64,000 bases of DNA from Bradyrhizobium sp. 200 (GCF_023100945.1 NZ_CP064689.1:7484001-7548000); one strand, 5' to 3'. Shown: positions 25,148-34,900, counted from the first letter of the stretch. Notes: generated from the sequence alone by a model not told the origin. Numbers and translations: made by a program.

Positions 25148-26154
25148 CACGATTCATCGAACGCCATCCGGCATGGGCGCTGATCCTTTTGATCGCGGTC
25201 GCGGTGATGCTGTGGCTGATCCTTGCCGTCTGGCCGCCCGGCCTCGAAGAAACAATCGGGAGGAAGCGGGTCTTTCTCAACGCCGTCTTCAACGGCATCA
25301 CGCTTGGCAGCCTCTACTTCCTGGTGGCAAGCGGATTCACCCTGATCTTCGGCCTGATGCGTAACGTCAATCTGGCGCACGGCTCGCTCTATCTGTTCGG
25401 CGGCTACATCGGTTACGCCATCAGTGTCTGGACCGGCTCCTGGGTCCTCGGCTTCATCATCGCGTTTCTCGGGGTGGCGCTGGTCGGGGTCGTCCTGCAA
25501 ATCGTCGTCTTCCGCCGCATGGAGGGAGAGGATTTGCGCCAGACCATGGTCACGATCGGGCTCTCGATCGTGTTTGCGGACCTGATGCTATGGGTATTCG
25601 GCGGCGATTTCTATCAGATCCAGACCCCGAGCTGGCTGGTCGGCCCGATCGAATTGCCGCTGGTCACCGCGATCAGATCGTCGGGCGAGGCGGTCTACCT
25701 GCGCTATCCGATGGTGCGGCTCGTGATCTTCGTCGCAGCAGTGGTGATCGGCATCGCGATGTGGCTGGCGCTCAATCGGACCCGCGTCGGGATGATGGTG
25801 CGCGCCGGCGTCGATGACCGCGACATGCTCGCCGCGACCGGGGTACCGATCCAGCTTGTCTTCGTTGTCGTGTTCGCGCTCGGCGCCGGGCTTGCCGGCA
25901 TCGCGGGCGTCGTCGGCGGGACCTTTCAGTCGATTTCGCCCGGCGAAGATACCCGCTTTCTGCTCGCCTCACTGGTGGTCGTCATCGTCGGCGGCATGGG
26001 ATCGATTCCGGGCGCGGCGCTGGGCGCCGTCATCATCGGCCTCGCCGAGCAGCTTGGCTCCGTCTACATCCCGACCTACGCGATCGTGGTGACCTTCCTG
26101 ATCATGGTGCTGGTGCTGGCGCTGCGGCCGCAGGGCCTGTTGGCGAGGCGCTGA
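25144..26154 (+). CDS. ABC transporter permease (LivH type)
   Basis: 336 residues from GTG 25144 (MTRFIERHPAWALILLIAVA). An ATG at 25072 would add a basic 24-residue tail but has no ribosome site; the GTG overlaps an 8-codon leader frame. Eight to nine membrane segments are visible, with the LivH landmarks NAVFNGITLGSLYFLVASGF, MRNVNLAHGSLYLFGGYIGY and GGMGSIPGAALGAVIIGLAE. It forms the inner-membrane channel with the LivM-type partner encoded 1 bp downstream. It starts a single-strand gene run that continues to about 44.8 kb. Confidence 0.85.
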   Translation: MTRFIERHPAWALILLIAVAVMLWLILAVWPPGLEETIGRKRVFLNAVFNGITLGSLYFLVASGFTLIFGLMRNVNLAHGSLYLFGGYIGYAISVWTGSWVLGFIIAFLGVALVGVVLQIVVFRRMEGEDLRQTMVTIGLSIVFADLMLWVFGGDFYQIQTPSWLVGPIELPLVTAIRSSGEAVYLRYPMVRLVIFVAAVVIGIAMWLALNRTRVGMMVRAGVDDRDMLAATGVPIQLVFVVVFALGAGLAGIAGVVGGTFQSISPGEDTRFLLASLVVVIVGGMGSIPGAALGAVIIGLAEQLGSVYIPTYAIVVTFLIMVLVLALRPQGLLARR

Positions 26155-26155
26155 C

Positions 26156-27235
26156 ATGTCGCTGGTCCAGGGCGCGCATCAAGAGACCAGTCAGGCGGCA
26201 CGAGCGCGCGCTGCACTGCTGGCGTGGCCGGAATTCAATAAGCCGGCGGTCTGGCTGGTGGCGGTGATCCTCCTGATCATGCCGTTCATCGCCAGCGGAT
26301 TCTTCCTGATCGAGATCTTCGCCACGACGCTGATCCTCGGGACCATCGCGCTCAGCCTGATGTTCCTGGCGGGCTATGGCGGCATGGTCAGCCTGATGCA
26401 GCTCACCATCGCCGGCTTTGCCGCCTACATGGTTGCGGTGTTCGGCATGAGCGCCAACACCAATATCAGCCTCGGCTGGCCGTGGTGGCTGGCAACGCCG
26501 ATGGCGCTGGTGCTCGCGACCATCTTCGGCACGCTCGGCGGCACACTCGCGGTGCGTACCGAGGGCATCTACACCATCATGATCACGCTCGCGATCGGTG
26601 CGGCCTTCTACTATTTCACCAACCAGAACTGGGCGATCTTCGGCGGTCACACCGGCATCAACACCATCGCCACGCCGAAATTCTGGGGCGTCGACTGGCG
26701 CTCCGACATCCCCTATTATTACGTTACGCTGGGCGTCGCGGCGTTCTGCTATTTCGCCGTTCAATATGTCTCGCGCGCGCCGTTCGGCCTCGCGCTGCAG
26801 GGCGTGCGCGACAATCCCCGCCGCATGGCGGCACTTGGTTTCAATGTCAACGCGCACCGCGTGGCAGCCTACGCCTTCGCATCCTTTATCGCCGCGCTCG
26901 GCGGCGTCCTGCAGGTCTGGAATTACCGGCAGATCTCGCCCGGCTCGGTCAGCGTCGGCGCCTGCATCGATATCCTGATCATCGCCGTGGTCGGCGGCAT
27001 CACCCGTCCCATCGGCCCCTATATCGGCGCCTTCATCTTCGTCATCCTGCGCACCTTCGCGCTCGATCTTCTGGTCAAGTTCGGGCTCGACGGCAACCGC
27101 TTCCGGCTGCTGATCGGGCTCGGCTTCCTCGCCATCGTGTTCTGGTCATCGGATGGCGTGATCGGATTGTGGGAGCGTTGGCGCCGCCGCACGGCTACCT
27201 CAGACAAACGCGCAGGTGGAGGCGGCCATGGATAG
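26156..27235 (+). CDS. ABC transporter permease (LivM type)
   Basis: 359 residues, MSLVQGAHQETSQAARARAA, with about nine membrane segments. Family markers: LAGYGGMVSLMQLTIAGFAA near residue 75, RTEGIYTIMITLAIGAAFYY, and the EAA-like ALQGVRDNPRRMAALGFNVN that contacts the ATPases. The gene overlaps the next ATPase gene by 8 bp. It belongs to the high-affinity LIV-type importer whose solute-binding protein is encoded at 22794. Confidence 0.9.
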   Translation: MSLVQGAHQETSQAARARAALLAWPEFNKPAVWLVAVILLIMPFIASGFFLIEIFATTLILGTIALSLMFLAGYGGMVSLMQLTIAGFAAYMVAVFGMSANTNISLGWPWWLATPMALVLATIFGTLGGTLAVRTEGIYTIMITLAIGAAFYYFTNQNWAIFGGHTGINTIATPKFWGVDWRSDIPYYYVTLGVAAFCYFAVQYVSRAPFGLALQGVRDNPRRMAALGFNVNAHRVAAYAFASFIAALGGVLQVWNYRQISPGSVSVGACIDILIIAVVGGITRPIGPYIGAFIFVILRTFALDLLVKFGLDGNRFRLLIGLGFLAIVFWSSDGVIGLWERWRRRTATSDKRAGGGGHG

Positions 27236-28010
27236 CGCCGCACCACGCTTTTCGGCCGTCGGGGCCGGCGCCGCGCTGGAGCTGCGCGGCGTGACACGAC
27301 TATTCGGCGCGCTCGCGGCGCTGACCGACGTCACCATCACGGTTCGTCCGGGGGAACGCCGCGCCGTGCTCGGCTCCAACGGCGCCGGCAAGACCACGCT
27401 ATTCAATTGCGTGACCGGCGACTTTCCGCCGTCATCCGGCACCATCCGTTTCTTCGGCGAAGACATCACCCACTTCCCGCCTTACGAACGTATCCGCCGC
27501 GGCCTGCGCCGCACCTATCAGATCTCGGCGCTGTTCCCCGGCCTCACGGTGCGAGACAATGTCTACCTCGCTTGCCGCGGCGTTTCCCGCGGGCGATTTT
27601 CTCCACTCCGTCCGGGCGCGAACGACGCTCTCATGCATGCGGCAGAAGCGCTGATCCAGGCGGTGCATCTGGCGCCGGTCCGGGAGCAGCGGGTCGCGGA
27701 ACTCGCGCATGGCCAGCAGCGGCAACTCGAGATCGCGCTCGCGCTCGCCGGCGCGCCGCGCTTCATCCTGTTCGACGAGCCGGCCGCGGGCCTCTCCCCC
27801 ACCGAGCGGCGCGAGCTGATCGAAATCCTGACGTCCCTACCCGCCCACATCGGCTACATCATCATCGAGCACGACATGGATGTCGCGCTGCGCGTCGTCG
27901 AAAGCGTCACAATGATGCACAACGGCCGCGTCTTCAAGGAAGGCTTGCCGCACGAGATCGAAGCCGACCCCGAGGTCCAGGAACTCTATCTGGGGGCCGG
28001 TCATGCCTGA
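27228..28010 (+). CDS. ABC transporter ATP-binding protein (LivG type)
   Basis: 260 residues from ATG 27228 ([20 protein letters not shown]) with a GGAGG ribosome site inside the end of the permease gene. Walker [10 protein letters not shown], Walker [14 protein letters not shown] and the H-loop region [13 protein letters not shown] are present. The signature is degenerate, [14 protein letters not shown], as is normal for LivG. The LivG-specific long insertion before the signature ([19 protein letters not shown]) is visible. It overlaps the following fused ATPase gene by 8 bp. Confidence 0.92.
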   Translation: MDSAAPRFSAVGAGAALELRGVTRLFGALAALTDVTITVRPGERRAVLGSNGAGKTTLFNCVTGDFPPSSGTIRFFGEDITHFPPYERIRRGLRRTYQISALFPGLTVRDNVYLACRGVSRGRFSPLRPGANDALMHAAEALIQAVHLAPVREQRVAELAHGQQRQLEIALALAGAPRFILFDEPAAGLSPTERRELIEILTSLPAHIGYIIIEHDMDVALRVVESVTMMHNGRVFKEGLPHEIEADPEVQELYLGAGHA

Positions 28011-30231
28011 GGTCCGCCGCTCCGCGCCCGCCCTCGAAGTCAGGGGCCTCGACGTCTATTACGGCCATTCCCATGCATTGCAGGGCGTCGACCTGACGCT
28101 GGATTCAGGCGTGTTCTCGGTGGTCGGCCGCAACGGCATGGGCAAGACCACGCTGTGCAAGACCATCATGGGTCTGCTCCGAGCAAGCGGCGGCTCGGTT
28201 CGCGTTCGCGGCGAGGATATCACCCGCCTCAGCCCGGCGCGGATCGCGCAGGCAGGCGTCGGCTATGTTCCGCAAGGCAGACGGCTGTGGCGCTCGCTCA
28301 GCGTCGCCGAGCATCTGAGCCTCGCCGCCGGAATGCGGCGCGGCGCCTGGACCATCGATCGCATCTACGAGACGTTTCCCCGTCTTGCCGAACGCAAGGA
28401 CCATGGCGGCGGCCAGCTCTCGGGCGGCGAACAGCAGATGCTCGCGATCTCCCGCGCGCTCCTGACCAATCCGCATCTGCTTATCATGGACGAGCCGACC
28501 GAAGGGCTCGCGCCCGTCATCGTCGCCCAGGTCGAGGAAATGCTGGTGAGCCTCGGCGAAGACGGCGACATGTCGGTGCTCGTGATCGAGCAGAATATCG
28601 GCGTCGCCACGGCTATCTCGAAGAACGTCGCGATCATGGTCAACGGCCGCGTCAATCGCATCATCGACTCCGCGCGTCTTTCGGCCGACCGCGAACTGCA
28701 GCAACGGCTACTTGGCGTCGGCGTCCACGGCGTGCAGGACATGGATCTCGAAGCCGCCGATGCGGGCGCAGCGGCCGAGGCGCGTGCAGCACCACCGCGC
28801 ACCCCAAGCGCGGCGCCGATCCGGATCTACATCTCCAATCCCACGCTGCCGACGCGCTGGTCGCAGCCGGCGCCCATTGCGCGCATCGAGGCCGGGGCGC
28901 GCACGCTGTCGACCGGCGTGACGCGGATCGAAGACGCTGCCCGGCTAAGGCGCCCGGCCGGCGCTTCCGTACAAAGCGCGTCCGGCCCACCCGTCGTCCT
29001 CGTCGCCGGCACGCTGGATACCAAGGGCGAGGAACTGCGCTTCATTCGCGACGTGATCGCCGGACAGGGCTTGCGGACGCGGCTGGTCGACGTATCCACC
29101 AGCGGCAAGCTCACCACCTGCGACGTCTCCGCCCATGAAATCGCGCTGAACCACGGGCGTGGCGGGTCTGCTGTGTTCGGATCAGACCGCGGTGCGTCGG
29201 TGACCGCGATGGCGGACGCCTTCGCCAACTGGCTGCGCCGCCAGAGCAATGTCGCCGGCATCATTTCGGCCGGCGGCTCCGGCGGCGCCTCGCTGGTGGC
29301 ACCGGGCATGCGCGCGCTTCCCGTCGGCGTGCCGAAACTCATCATCTCTTCCGTCGCCTCGGGAGATGTCGGCCCCTATGTGGGGCCTGCCGATATCACG
29401 ATGATGTATTCGGTCACGGACGTGCAGGGCCTCAATTCGATCTCGCGTGCCGTGCTTGCCAATGGCGCCAACGCCATCGCCGGCATGGTGAAGGCGCGTC
29501 TGGACAATCAAACCAAAACCGAACGGAGCGCATCGGCCGATTTGCCGGCGGTCGGCATCACCATGTTCGGCGTGACGACGCCGGCCGTGCAGAAGATCGC
29601 GGCCGATCTGCGCAATGATTTCGAGTGTCTGGTCTTCCACGCCACCGGCGTCGGCGGCCGCTCGATGGAAAAGCTGGTCGATTCCGGAATGCTGGCGGCC
29701 GTCATCGATCTCACGACGACGGAAGTCTGCGATCTCCTGATGGGCGGCGTGTTTCCCGCCACCGACGACCGCTTTGGCGCGATCATCCGCAGCCGCCTGC
29801 CCTTCATCGGCTCCGTCGGCGCGCTCGACATGGTCAATTTCGGCGCGCCCGACACCGTCCCCGAACGCTATCGTCAGCGCAAATTCCACGTTCACAATCC
29901 GCAGGTGACCTTGATGCGCACCACGCCGGAGGAGAACGACCGCATCGGGCGCTGGATCGGCGACAAGCTCAACCGGATGGACGGGCCGGTGCGCTTCTTT
30001 CTCCCGGAAGGGGGCGTCTCCGCGCTCGATGCCCCGGGACAGCCATTCTGGGATCCGGAGGCCGATGCGGCGCTGTTCACCGCGCTGGAACGCAGCGTGC
30101 GCCAGAGCGGCAATCGCCAGCTCATTCGTATCAGGCACCACATCAACGAACCCGAATTTGCATCCGCCATCGTCAACGCGCTCCGCCCGCTGGTCGGACG
30201 CCCGGGGACGCGTCGGAAAGTCGCGAGGTGA
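28003..30231 (+). CDS. Fusion: LivF-type ABC ATPase + Tm-1-like (UPF0261) domain
   Basis: 742 residues in one uninterrupted frame. Residues ~10-235 are a complete LivF ATPase: Walker [10 protein letters not shown], signature [14 protein letters not shown], Walker [14 protein letters not shown]-loop VLVIEQN. Residues ~240-325 are an Ala/Pro/Arg-rich linker. Residues ~328-740 match the Tm-1-like/UPF0261 family, with [40 protein letters not shown] and [20 protein letters not shown]. The UPF0261 half of tomato Tm-1 binds ATP and blocks tobamovirus replication; bacterial roles are not established to my knowledge. No internal start with a ribosome site separates the halves. The fusion physically ties a transporter ATPase to an enzyme-like domain that pairs with the next gene. 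Confidence 0.88.
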   Translation: MPEVRRSAPALEVRGLDVYYGHSHALQGVDLTLDSGVFSVVGRNGMGKTTLCKTIMGLLRASGGSVRVRGEDITRLSPARIAQAGVGYVPQGRRLWRSLSVAEHLSLAAGMRRGAWTIDRIYETFPRLAERKDHGGGQLSGGEQQMLAISRALLTNPHLLIMDEPTEGLAPVIVAQVEEMLVSLGEDGDMSVLVIEQNIGVATAISKNVAIMVNGRVNRIIDSARLSADRELQQRLLGVGVHGVQDMDLEAADAGAAAEARAAPPRTPSAAPIRIYISNPTLPTRWSQPAPIARIEAGARTLSTGVTRIEDAARLRRPAGASVQSASGPPVVLVAGTLDTKGEELRFIRDVIAGQGLRTRLVDVSTSGKLTTCDVSAHEIALNHGRGGSAVFGSDRGASVTAMADAFANWLRRQSNVAGIISAGGSGGASLVAPGMRALPVGVPKLIISSVASGDVGPYVGPADITMMYSVTDVQGLNSISRAVLANGANAIAGMVKARLDNQTKTERSASADLPAVGITMFGVTTPAVQKIAADLRNDFECLVFHATGVGGRSMEKLVDSGMLAAVIDLTTTEVCDLLMGGVFPATDDRFGAIIRSRLPFIGSVGALDMVNFGAPDTVPERYRQRKFHVHNPQVTLMRTTPEENDRIGRWIGDKLNRMDGPVRFFLPEGGVSALDAPGQPFWDPEADAALFTALERSVRQSGNRQLIRIRHHINEPEFASAIVNALRPLVGRPGTRRKVAR

Positions 30232-30233
30232 CC

Positions 30234-31067
30234 ATGGCGAAGTTCGAACGTTCAGCCATCCTGAAGAAGTTTCGCAACATGGCCGCCAGGGGCGAGCCGA
30301 TCGTCGGCGGCGGCGCCGGTACTGGTCTCTCCGCGAAATGCGAGGAAGCCGGCGGCGTCGACCTGATCGTCATCTACAATTCCGGCCGTTACCGCATGGC
30401 GGGCCGCGGCTCGCTTGCCGGCATGATGCCCTATGGCGATGCCAACGCGATCGTGGTGGAAATGGCCGGGGAAGTGCTGCCCGTCGTCACGAAGACACCG
30501 GTATTGGCCGGCGTCAACGGCACCGACCCGTTCCGCGACATGGACAGCTTTCTGGACCAGTTGAAGGCGCTGGGATTTGCCGGCGTGCAGAACTTTCCGA
30601 CCGTCGGGCTGATCGACGGAGTCTTCCGCGCCAATCTGGAAGAAACGGGAATGTCCTATGCGCTGGAGATCGACATGATCGCCAGGGCGCGCGACAAGGA
30701 CATGCTGACGACACCCTATGTGTTCAGCGAAAGTGAAGCCGCGGCGATGGCGATCGCGGGCGCCGACATCATCGTCTGCCACCTCGGCCTGACCACCGGC
30801 GGCGCGATCGGGGCGCATACTGCGCAAAAACTCGAAGACTGCCCGGAACAGATCGACACCTGGGCGGCGGCGGCGCTCAGCATCAATCCGGATATCCTGG
30901 TGCTCGCCCATGGCGGTCCGATCGCCGAGCCTGATGATGCCGATTTCATCATGAGACACACGCGCAAGTGCCACGGCTTCTACGGCGCCTCCTCGATGGA
31001 GCGCCTGCCGGTGGAGCGGGCGCTGACTGAACAGGTACGTAAATTCAAGGCGATCGGCGCGCGGTAA
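30234..31067 (+). CDS. Phosphoenolpyruvate hydrolase family protein (TIM barrel, Tm-1 C-domain-like)
   Basis: 277 residues, [25 protein letters not shown] lies just before the ATG, which is 2 bp after the fusion gene's stop. Segments [52 protein letters not shown] and [15 protein letters not shown] define the PEP-hydrolase-like barrel of the isocitrate-lyase/PEP-mutase superfamily. In plant and fungal Tm-1 proteins this barrel is fused behind a UPF0261 domain; here the two are neighbouring genes. The real substrate is unknown: the family name rests on structure, and a C-C or C-O cleaving activity in catabolism is inference. Confidence 0.82.
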   Translation: MAKFERSAILKKFRNMAARGEPIVGGGAGTGLSAKCEEAGGVDLIVIYNSGRYRMAGRGSLAGMMPYGDANAIVVEMAGEVLPVVTKTPVLAGVNGTDPFRDMDSFLDQLKALGFAGVQNFPTVGLIDGVFRANLEETGMSYALEIDMIARARDKDMLTTPYVFSESEAAAMAIAGADIIVCHLGLTTGGAIGAHTAQKLEDCPEQIDTWAAAALSINPDILVLAHGGPIAEPDDADFIMRHTRKCHGFYGASSMERLPVERALTEQVRKFKAIGAR

Positions 31068-31091
31068 CGCCGAGACCAAAGGGAGGAAGAG

Positions 31092-33992
31092 ATGTCGGGG
31101 ACTCTGGTTAGCGAATTGATCCTCTGGCTGATCATCGCGATCGTCGTGATCGCCATCGTCGTCTACATCGTGAACTGGCTCTACCACCGTTCGTCGAAGG
31201 AAGTATCCTTTGTGCGAACCGGTCTGCTCGGCGAACGCGTGGTCATCAATGGCGGTGCCTTCGTGCTGCCGTTCATCCACGACTACACGCCCGTCAACAT
31301 GAACGTGCTGCCGATGGGCATCGTGCGGGCCAAGCATGACGCCGTGATTACCCGCGACCGCATGCGCATCGACATCGAAGCAGATTTCTACGTGCGCGTG
31401 CAGCCGACGCGCGAGGCGGTCGCGATCGCTGCCGCCACGCTCGGACGGCGCACGCTCGAGCCCGAGCAGTTGCACGCCCTGCTCTCCGGCAAATTCGTCT
31501 CCGCCATACGTTCGGTGGCCGCCGAAATGACCATGGAGCAGATGCACGAGCAGCGCGGCGAGTACGTCACGCGGCTCAAGGCCGCTGCAGCCGAAGCGCT
31601 GGCCCAAAACGGGCTTGAGCTGGAGTCGGTCGCCATCACCGACCTCGATCAGACCGACCTGGAGTATTTCAACCCGTCCAACCGGTTTGACGCCGAGGGC
31701 CTCACCCGCCTGATGGAGGACATCGAGGCCAAGCGCAAGCTGCGCAACGACATCGAACAGGATTCGATGATCAAGATCCGCACCCGCAACCTCGATGCCG
31801 AGCGTCAGGCGCTGGAGATCGAGCGCGAGAGCGAGACCGCCCGCCTCGAACAGGAACGCGACATCGAAATGCGCCGCGCGCTGCAGCGCACCGAGGTGGC
31901 GCGCGAACGCGCGTTGCGCGAGACCGAGGCCGAACAGGCGCAGATTTCTGCCCGTGAGGCCATCGAGAAGGCCCGCATCGCCAACGAGCAGGCGATCGCC
32001 GAAGCTCGCATCTTCTCCGAGCGCGAGACCCGCCACCGTGAGATCGAGCGCACCCGCGCGGTCGAGGAAAGTGAGTTGCTGGCGCGCGAGGAAATCGAAA
32101 AGGCCAAGATCGCCAACCAGCGCGCGGTCGATACCGCGCGTATTGCCTCGGAGCGCGAGGTGCGGCAGCGCGACATCGAACGTACCCGAACGATCGAGGA
32201 AGCCGAGATCACGGCACGCGAAGCGGTCGAGAAGGCGCGCATCCAGCAGGATCGCGCTGTCACCGACGCGCGGATCGCCAACGAGGAAGAAACCCGCCGG
32301 CGCGAGATCGAAAGGACCCGCGCGGTCGAGGAAGCCGAAATCGCGGCGCGCGAGGCGACCGAGAAAGCCCGGATCGCCCAGACCACGATCGTCAACGTCG
32401 AACGCATCGCCTCCGACGAGCGCACCCGCTCGCTGGAGATTGCGCAGGTTCGCACCATTCAGGAAGCGGAGATCGAAGCGCAAAAGGCCGTGGAAGCCGC
32501 GCGGATCGCAAGGGAACGCATGCTCGCAGCCGAACGGATCGGTGCCGAGCACGCTACGCGCAAGCTGGAAATCGAGCGCAACCAGGCGCTCGAAGTCGCA
32601 GGGATCGCCGCGCGCGAAGCAACGGAAGCCTCGCGTATCGCCCAGGAGGAGCGCGTTCGCTCGCTCGAAATTGCGCGCAACCGCGCCATCGAGGAAGCCG
32701 ATATTGCCTCGCGCGAAGCCATCGAGGCCGCGCGCATTGCCCAGGAGAAGGTGATCGCCGCCCAGCGCATCCGGGCCGAGAAGGAGACCCGGGGGCTCGA
32801 GATCGACCGCACCGAATCCATCGAAGCCGCTGAACTCAAGCGCCGCGACGCCATCGAGCGGCGGCGCGTCGAGGTCGAGCTGGCGCTGGAGGCCGAGCGT
32901 ATCGCCTCGTCGAAGACCCGCGAGGTGCTCAACATCGACCAGAAGAAGGCCGTCGAGATCGCCGACGAGGAGCGCGTGATCGCGCTCGCCGCCAAGCGCT
33001 CGGAGCGCATCGATGCCGATCGCCAGGTCAAGCAGGCCGAGATCATCGCGCGGAAGGAAGTCGAGACGACGGATGTCTCGCGCGAACAGGCGCTCGAAGC
33101 CGCCCGGCTCGCCCGCCGGCGCGCGATCGAGCAGCTCGAAGTCGGCCGCGTCCAGGCGCTGCAGGAGGCCGAGATCGCCTCCCGCGAGGAAGTGGAGCGG
33201 GCGCGCATCGCCTCCGACCGTGGCCTCGACGAGGCCCGCATCGGCCGCGAGCGCGACCTGCGCAAACTGGAGGTCAATCGCGAGAAGGACGTCGAAACGG
33301 CGCTGATGGAGAAGGCGATCGCCCTCTATCAGAAATCGCTGGAAGAATCCGCCGCCAAGGTCGCCGCCGAGGATGCGCGGGTGCGCGCGACGGAAGCGGC
33401 CGAGCGTGTCGTCACCGCGCGCGACAGCGAGATCGCCAAGCGCCAGAAGACCATCGAGGTGCTGCTGGCAGAGAAACGAGCCGAGGAGACGAAGATCGCA
33501 GCCGACGCCGAGCGTGTCCGCGCCGCCGTCGAGGCCGAGGCGCAGCGGCTGCTCAACGAAGCCGAGAATGTGCTCACCGACCAGGCGCGCTACTCGCTGT
33601 TCCGCCGCAAGCTGCTCGACCGCATCGAGGGCATCGTGCGCGAGAGCGTCAAGCCGATGGAAAAGATCGAGGGCATCCGCATCCTTCAGGTGGACGGGCT
33701 CAACGGCGGTGGCGGCGGCAATGGCGGCCGCAGCGCCACCGACGAGGTGATCGACTCGGCGTTGCGTTATCGGGTGCAGGCGCCGCTGATCGACTCGATC
33801 CTTTCCGACATCGGCGTCGAGGGCGGCAGCCTCGCCAGGATGCCCGGTCTCATTCGCGAGGCCCGCGATATGCAGGGCATCAAGGAATCGACGCGCAAGG
33901 GCAGTCAAGACAGACCTGAAGGCAAGCCCGACGCGCCCCCTGCCGCCCCCGGCGCGCCCGCCGCCGAACGCGGTCCGCGCAAGAAAGGGTAA
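31092..33992 (+). CDS. Giant flotillin-like SPFH protein with 44-residue coiled-coil repeats
   Basis: 966 residues, about twice the usual bacterial flotillin. One N-terminal membrane segment (residues ~9-30, LILWLIIAIVVIAIVVYIVN) is followed by an SPFH domain (~35-200: VVINGGAFVLPFIHDYTPVN, MRIDIEADFYVRVQPTREAV). A very long charged coiled coil spans ~200-850. At residues 288-584 it contains seven tandem units, mostly 44 residues (four hendecads), typified by REAVEKARIQQDRAV and IERTRAVEEAEI; unit six is 33 residues. The C-terminus has a Gly-rich stretch (~880), a short helical region and a Pro/Ala-rich tail. GGGAGGA precedes the ATG. Flotillins organise membrane microdomains; here the likely clients are the neighbouring transporter and oxidoreductase, which is inference. 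Confidence 0.88.
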   Translation: MSGTLVSELILWLIIAIVVIAIVVYIVNWLYHRSSKEVSFVRTGLLGERVVINGGAFVLPFIHDYTPVNMNVLPMGIVRAKHDAVITRDRMRIDIEADFYVRVQPTREAVAIAAATLGRRTLEPEQLHALLSGKFVSAIRSVAAEMTMEQMHEQRGEYVTRLKAAAAEALAQNGLELESVAITDLDQTDLEYFNPSNRFDAEGLTRLMEDIEAKRKLRNDIEQDSMIKIRTRNLDAERQALEIERESETARLEQERDIEMRRALQRTEVARERALRETEAEQAQISAREAIEKARIANEQAIAEARIFSERETRHREIERTRAVEESELLAREEIEKAKIANQRAVDTARIASEREVRQRDIERTRTIEEAEITAREAVEKARIQQDRAVTDARIANEEETRRREIERTRAVEEAEIAAREATEKARIAQTTIVNVERIASDERTRSLEIAQVRTIQEAEIEAQKAVEAARIARERMLAAERIGAEHATRKLEIERNQALEVAGIAAREATEASRIAQEERVRSLEIARNRAIEEADIASREAIEAARIAQEKVIAAQRIRAEKETRGLEIDRTESIEAAELKRRDAIERRRVEVELALEAERIASSKTREVLNIDQKKAVEIADEERVIALAAKRSERIDADRQVKQAEIIARKEVETTDVSREQALEAARLARRRAIEQLEVGRVQALQEAEIASREEVERARIASDRGLDEARIGRERDLRKLEVNREKDVETALMEKAIALYQKSLEESAAKVAAEDARVRATEAAERVVTARDSEIAKRQKTIEVLLAEKRAEETKIAADAERVRAAVEAEAQRLLNEAENVLTDQARYSLFRRKLLDRIEGIVRESVKPMEKIEGIRILQVDGLNGGGGGNGGRSATDEVIDSALRYRVQAPLIDSILSDIGVEGGSLARMPGLIREARDMQGIKESTRKGSQDRPEGKPDAPPAAPGAPAAERGPRKKG
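31953..32843 (+). repeat. 132-bp coding tandem repeats in the flotillin-like gene
   Basis: Seven consecutive units encode residues 288-331, 332-375, 376-419, 420-463, 464-507, 508-540 (one hendecad missing) and 541-584. Similarity is highest among units 1-3. The loss of exactly 11 residues in unit six keeps the hendecad phase, so the 11-residue period is under structural constraint. Confidence 0.8.
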
Positions 33993-34001
33993 GAGCACGC
34001 C

Positions 34002-34439
34002 ATGGCCCGGGTCTACGTCTCCACCGTCGTCAACGCCCGCAACGACCGCGTCTGGGCGCGCGTGCGCGACTTCAACGGGCTGCCGAACTGGCATCCGGCG
34101 ATTGCAGAAAGCCGCATTGAGGGCGGCGAGCCCGCAGACAAGATCGGATGCGTGCGGGATTTTCGCCTGCGCAACGGCGATCGCATCCGCGAAAAGCTGC
34201 TCGGGCTCTCCGACTACGACATGTTCTGCACCTACTCCATCCTGGAGTCGCCCATGGGGGTTGAGAACTACGTGGCCACCCTGCGGCTAACGCCGGTGAC
34301 CGACGGCGATCAGACTTTTCTCGAATGGACCGCCGAGTTCGACTGCGCGCCCGAGCGCGAGAACGAACTCGTCAGCAATATCGGAACCGGCGTCTTCCAG
34401 GGCGGCTTCGACGCGCTCAAGCGTGCTTTCGGAGGCTAG
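34002..34439 (+). CDS. SRPBCC family protein (first of tandem pair)
   Basis: 145 residues, MARVYVSTVVNARNDRVWAR. The START/Bet v1-like opening (ARNDRVWARVRDFNGLPNWH, with the WHP motif) and the central strands IGCVRDFRLRNGDRIREKLL fit the polyketide-cyclase/MxaD-like SRPBCC group. It is a hydrophobic-ligand-binding fold with no signal peptide. It is paralogous to the next gene (shared WHPA, DKIGC, RF, LLPVTDGD-type blocks). CoxG of CO-dehydrogenase operons is also SRPBCC and helps dock the enzyme at the membrane; the position right before a Mo-hydroxylase gene set makes a CoxG-like role possible, but CoxG's C-terminal extension is absent. Confidence 0.85.
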   Translation: MARVYVSTVVNARNDRVWARVRDFNGLPNWHPAIAESRIEGGEPADKIGCVRDFRLRNGDRIREKLLGLSDYDMFCTYSILESPMGVENYVATLRLTPVTDGDQTFLEWTAEFDCAPERENELVSNIGTGVFQGGFDALKRAFGG

Positions 34440-34440
34440 C

Positions 34441-34884
34441 GTGCCGCATATCGTCAAAAGCACCATCCTCGACGCGCCGACCGGCGCGGTCTGGAACGTG
34501 CTGCGCGATTTCAACGGCCACGACCGCTGGCACCCGGCGGTGGCGACCAGCACCATCGAGCGCGCGCAGGCCTCCGACAAGATCGGCTGTATCAGGCGCT
34601 TCAAGCTGCAGGACGGCTCCGAGTTGCGCGAGCAGTTGCTGGCCCTGTCGGACCTCGAGCAGACCTTCAGCTATTGCCTGCTCGATACGCCGATCCCGAT
34701 GTTCAACTATGTCGCCCATGTCCGCCTGCTGCCGGTTACCGACGGCGACCGCACCTTCTGGCACTGGGAATCCAGGTTCACCACGCGGCCCGCGGATGCC
34801 GAGCGGCTGACGCAGATGGTCGCCCAACAGATCTATCAAGCCGGTTTCGAAGCCATTCGCCGGCACCTGAAGGAGGCCGCATGA
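34441..34884 (+). CDS. SRPBCC family protein (second of tandem pair)
   Basis: 147 residues from GTG 34441 (MPHIVKSTILDAPTGAVWNV). A GGAGG at 34431-34435 sets this start; it lies 1 bp after the previous stop codon. Same fold as its neighbour: VWNVLRDFNGHDRWHPAVAT, SDKIGCIRRFKLQDGSELRE, VRLLPVTDGDRTFWHWESRF. The two copies diverge to perhaps 40-50% similarity, so they may bind different ligands or form a heterodimer. No catalytic residues can be assigned. Confidence 0.85.
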   Translation: MPHIVKSTILDAPTGAVWNVLRDFNGHDRWHPAVATSTIERAQASDKIGCIRRFKLQDGSELREQLLALSDLEQTFSYCLLDTPIPMFNYVAHVRLLPVTDGDRTFWHWESRFTTRPADAERLTQMVAQQIYQAGFEAIRRHLKEAA

Positions 34885-34900
34885 ACGCGGAGGCGAAACC

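Noticed and set aside
31953..32843. Regularly spaced repeats that might suggest a CRISPR-like or other non-coding array
   Set aside because: The 132-bp units are coding, diverge mainly at third positions, and translate into a hendecad coiled coil; there are no spacers.
30252..34094. 1280-residue open frame antisense to the PEP-hydrolase-like, flotillin-like and SRPBCC genes
   Set aside because: It mirrors the codon bias and the repeats of the flotillin coiled coil; it has no recognisable domain, and its apparent repeats are reverse images of the real ones.
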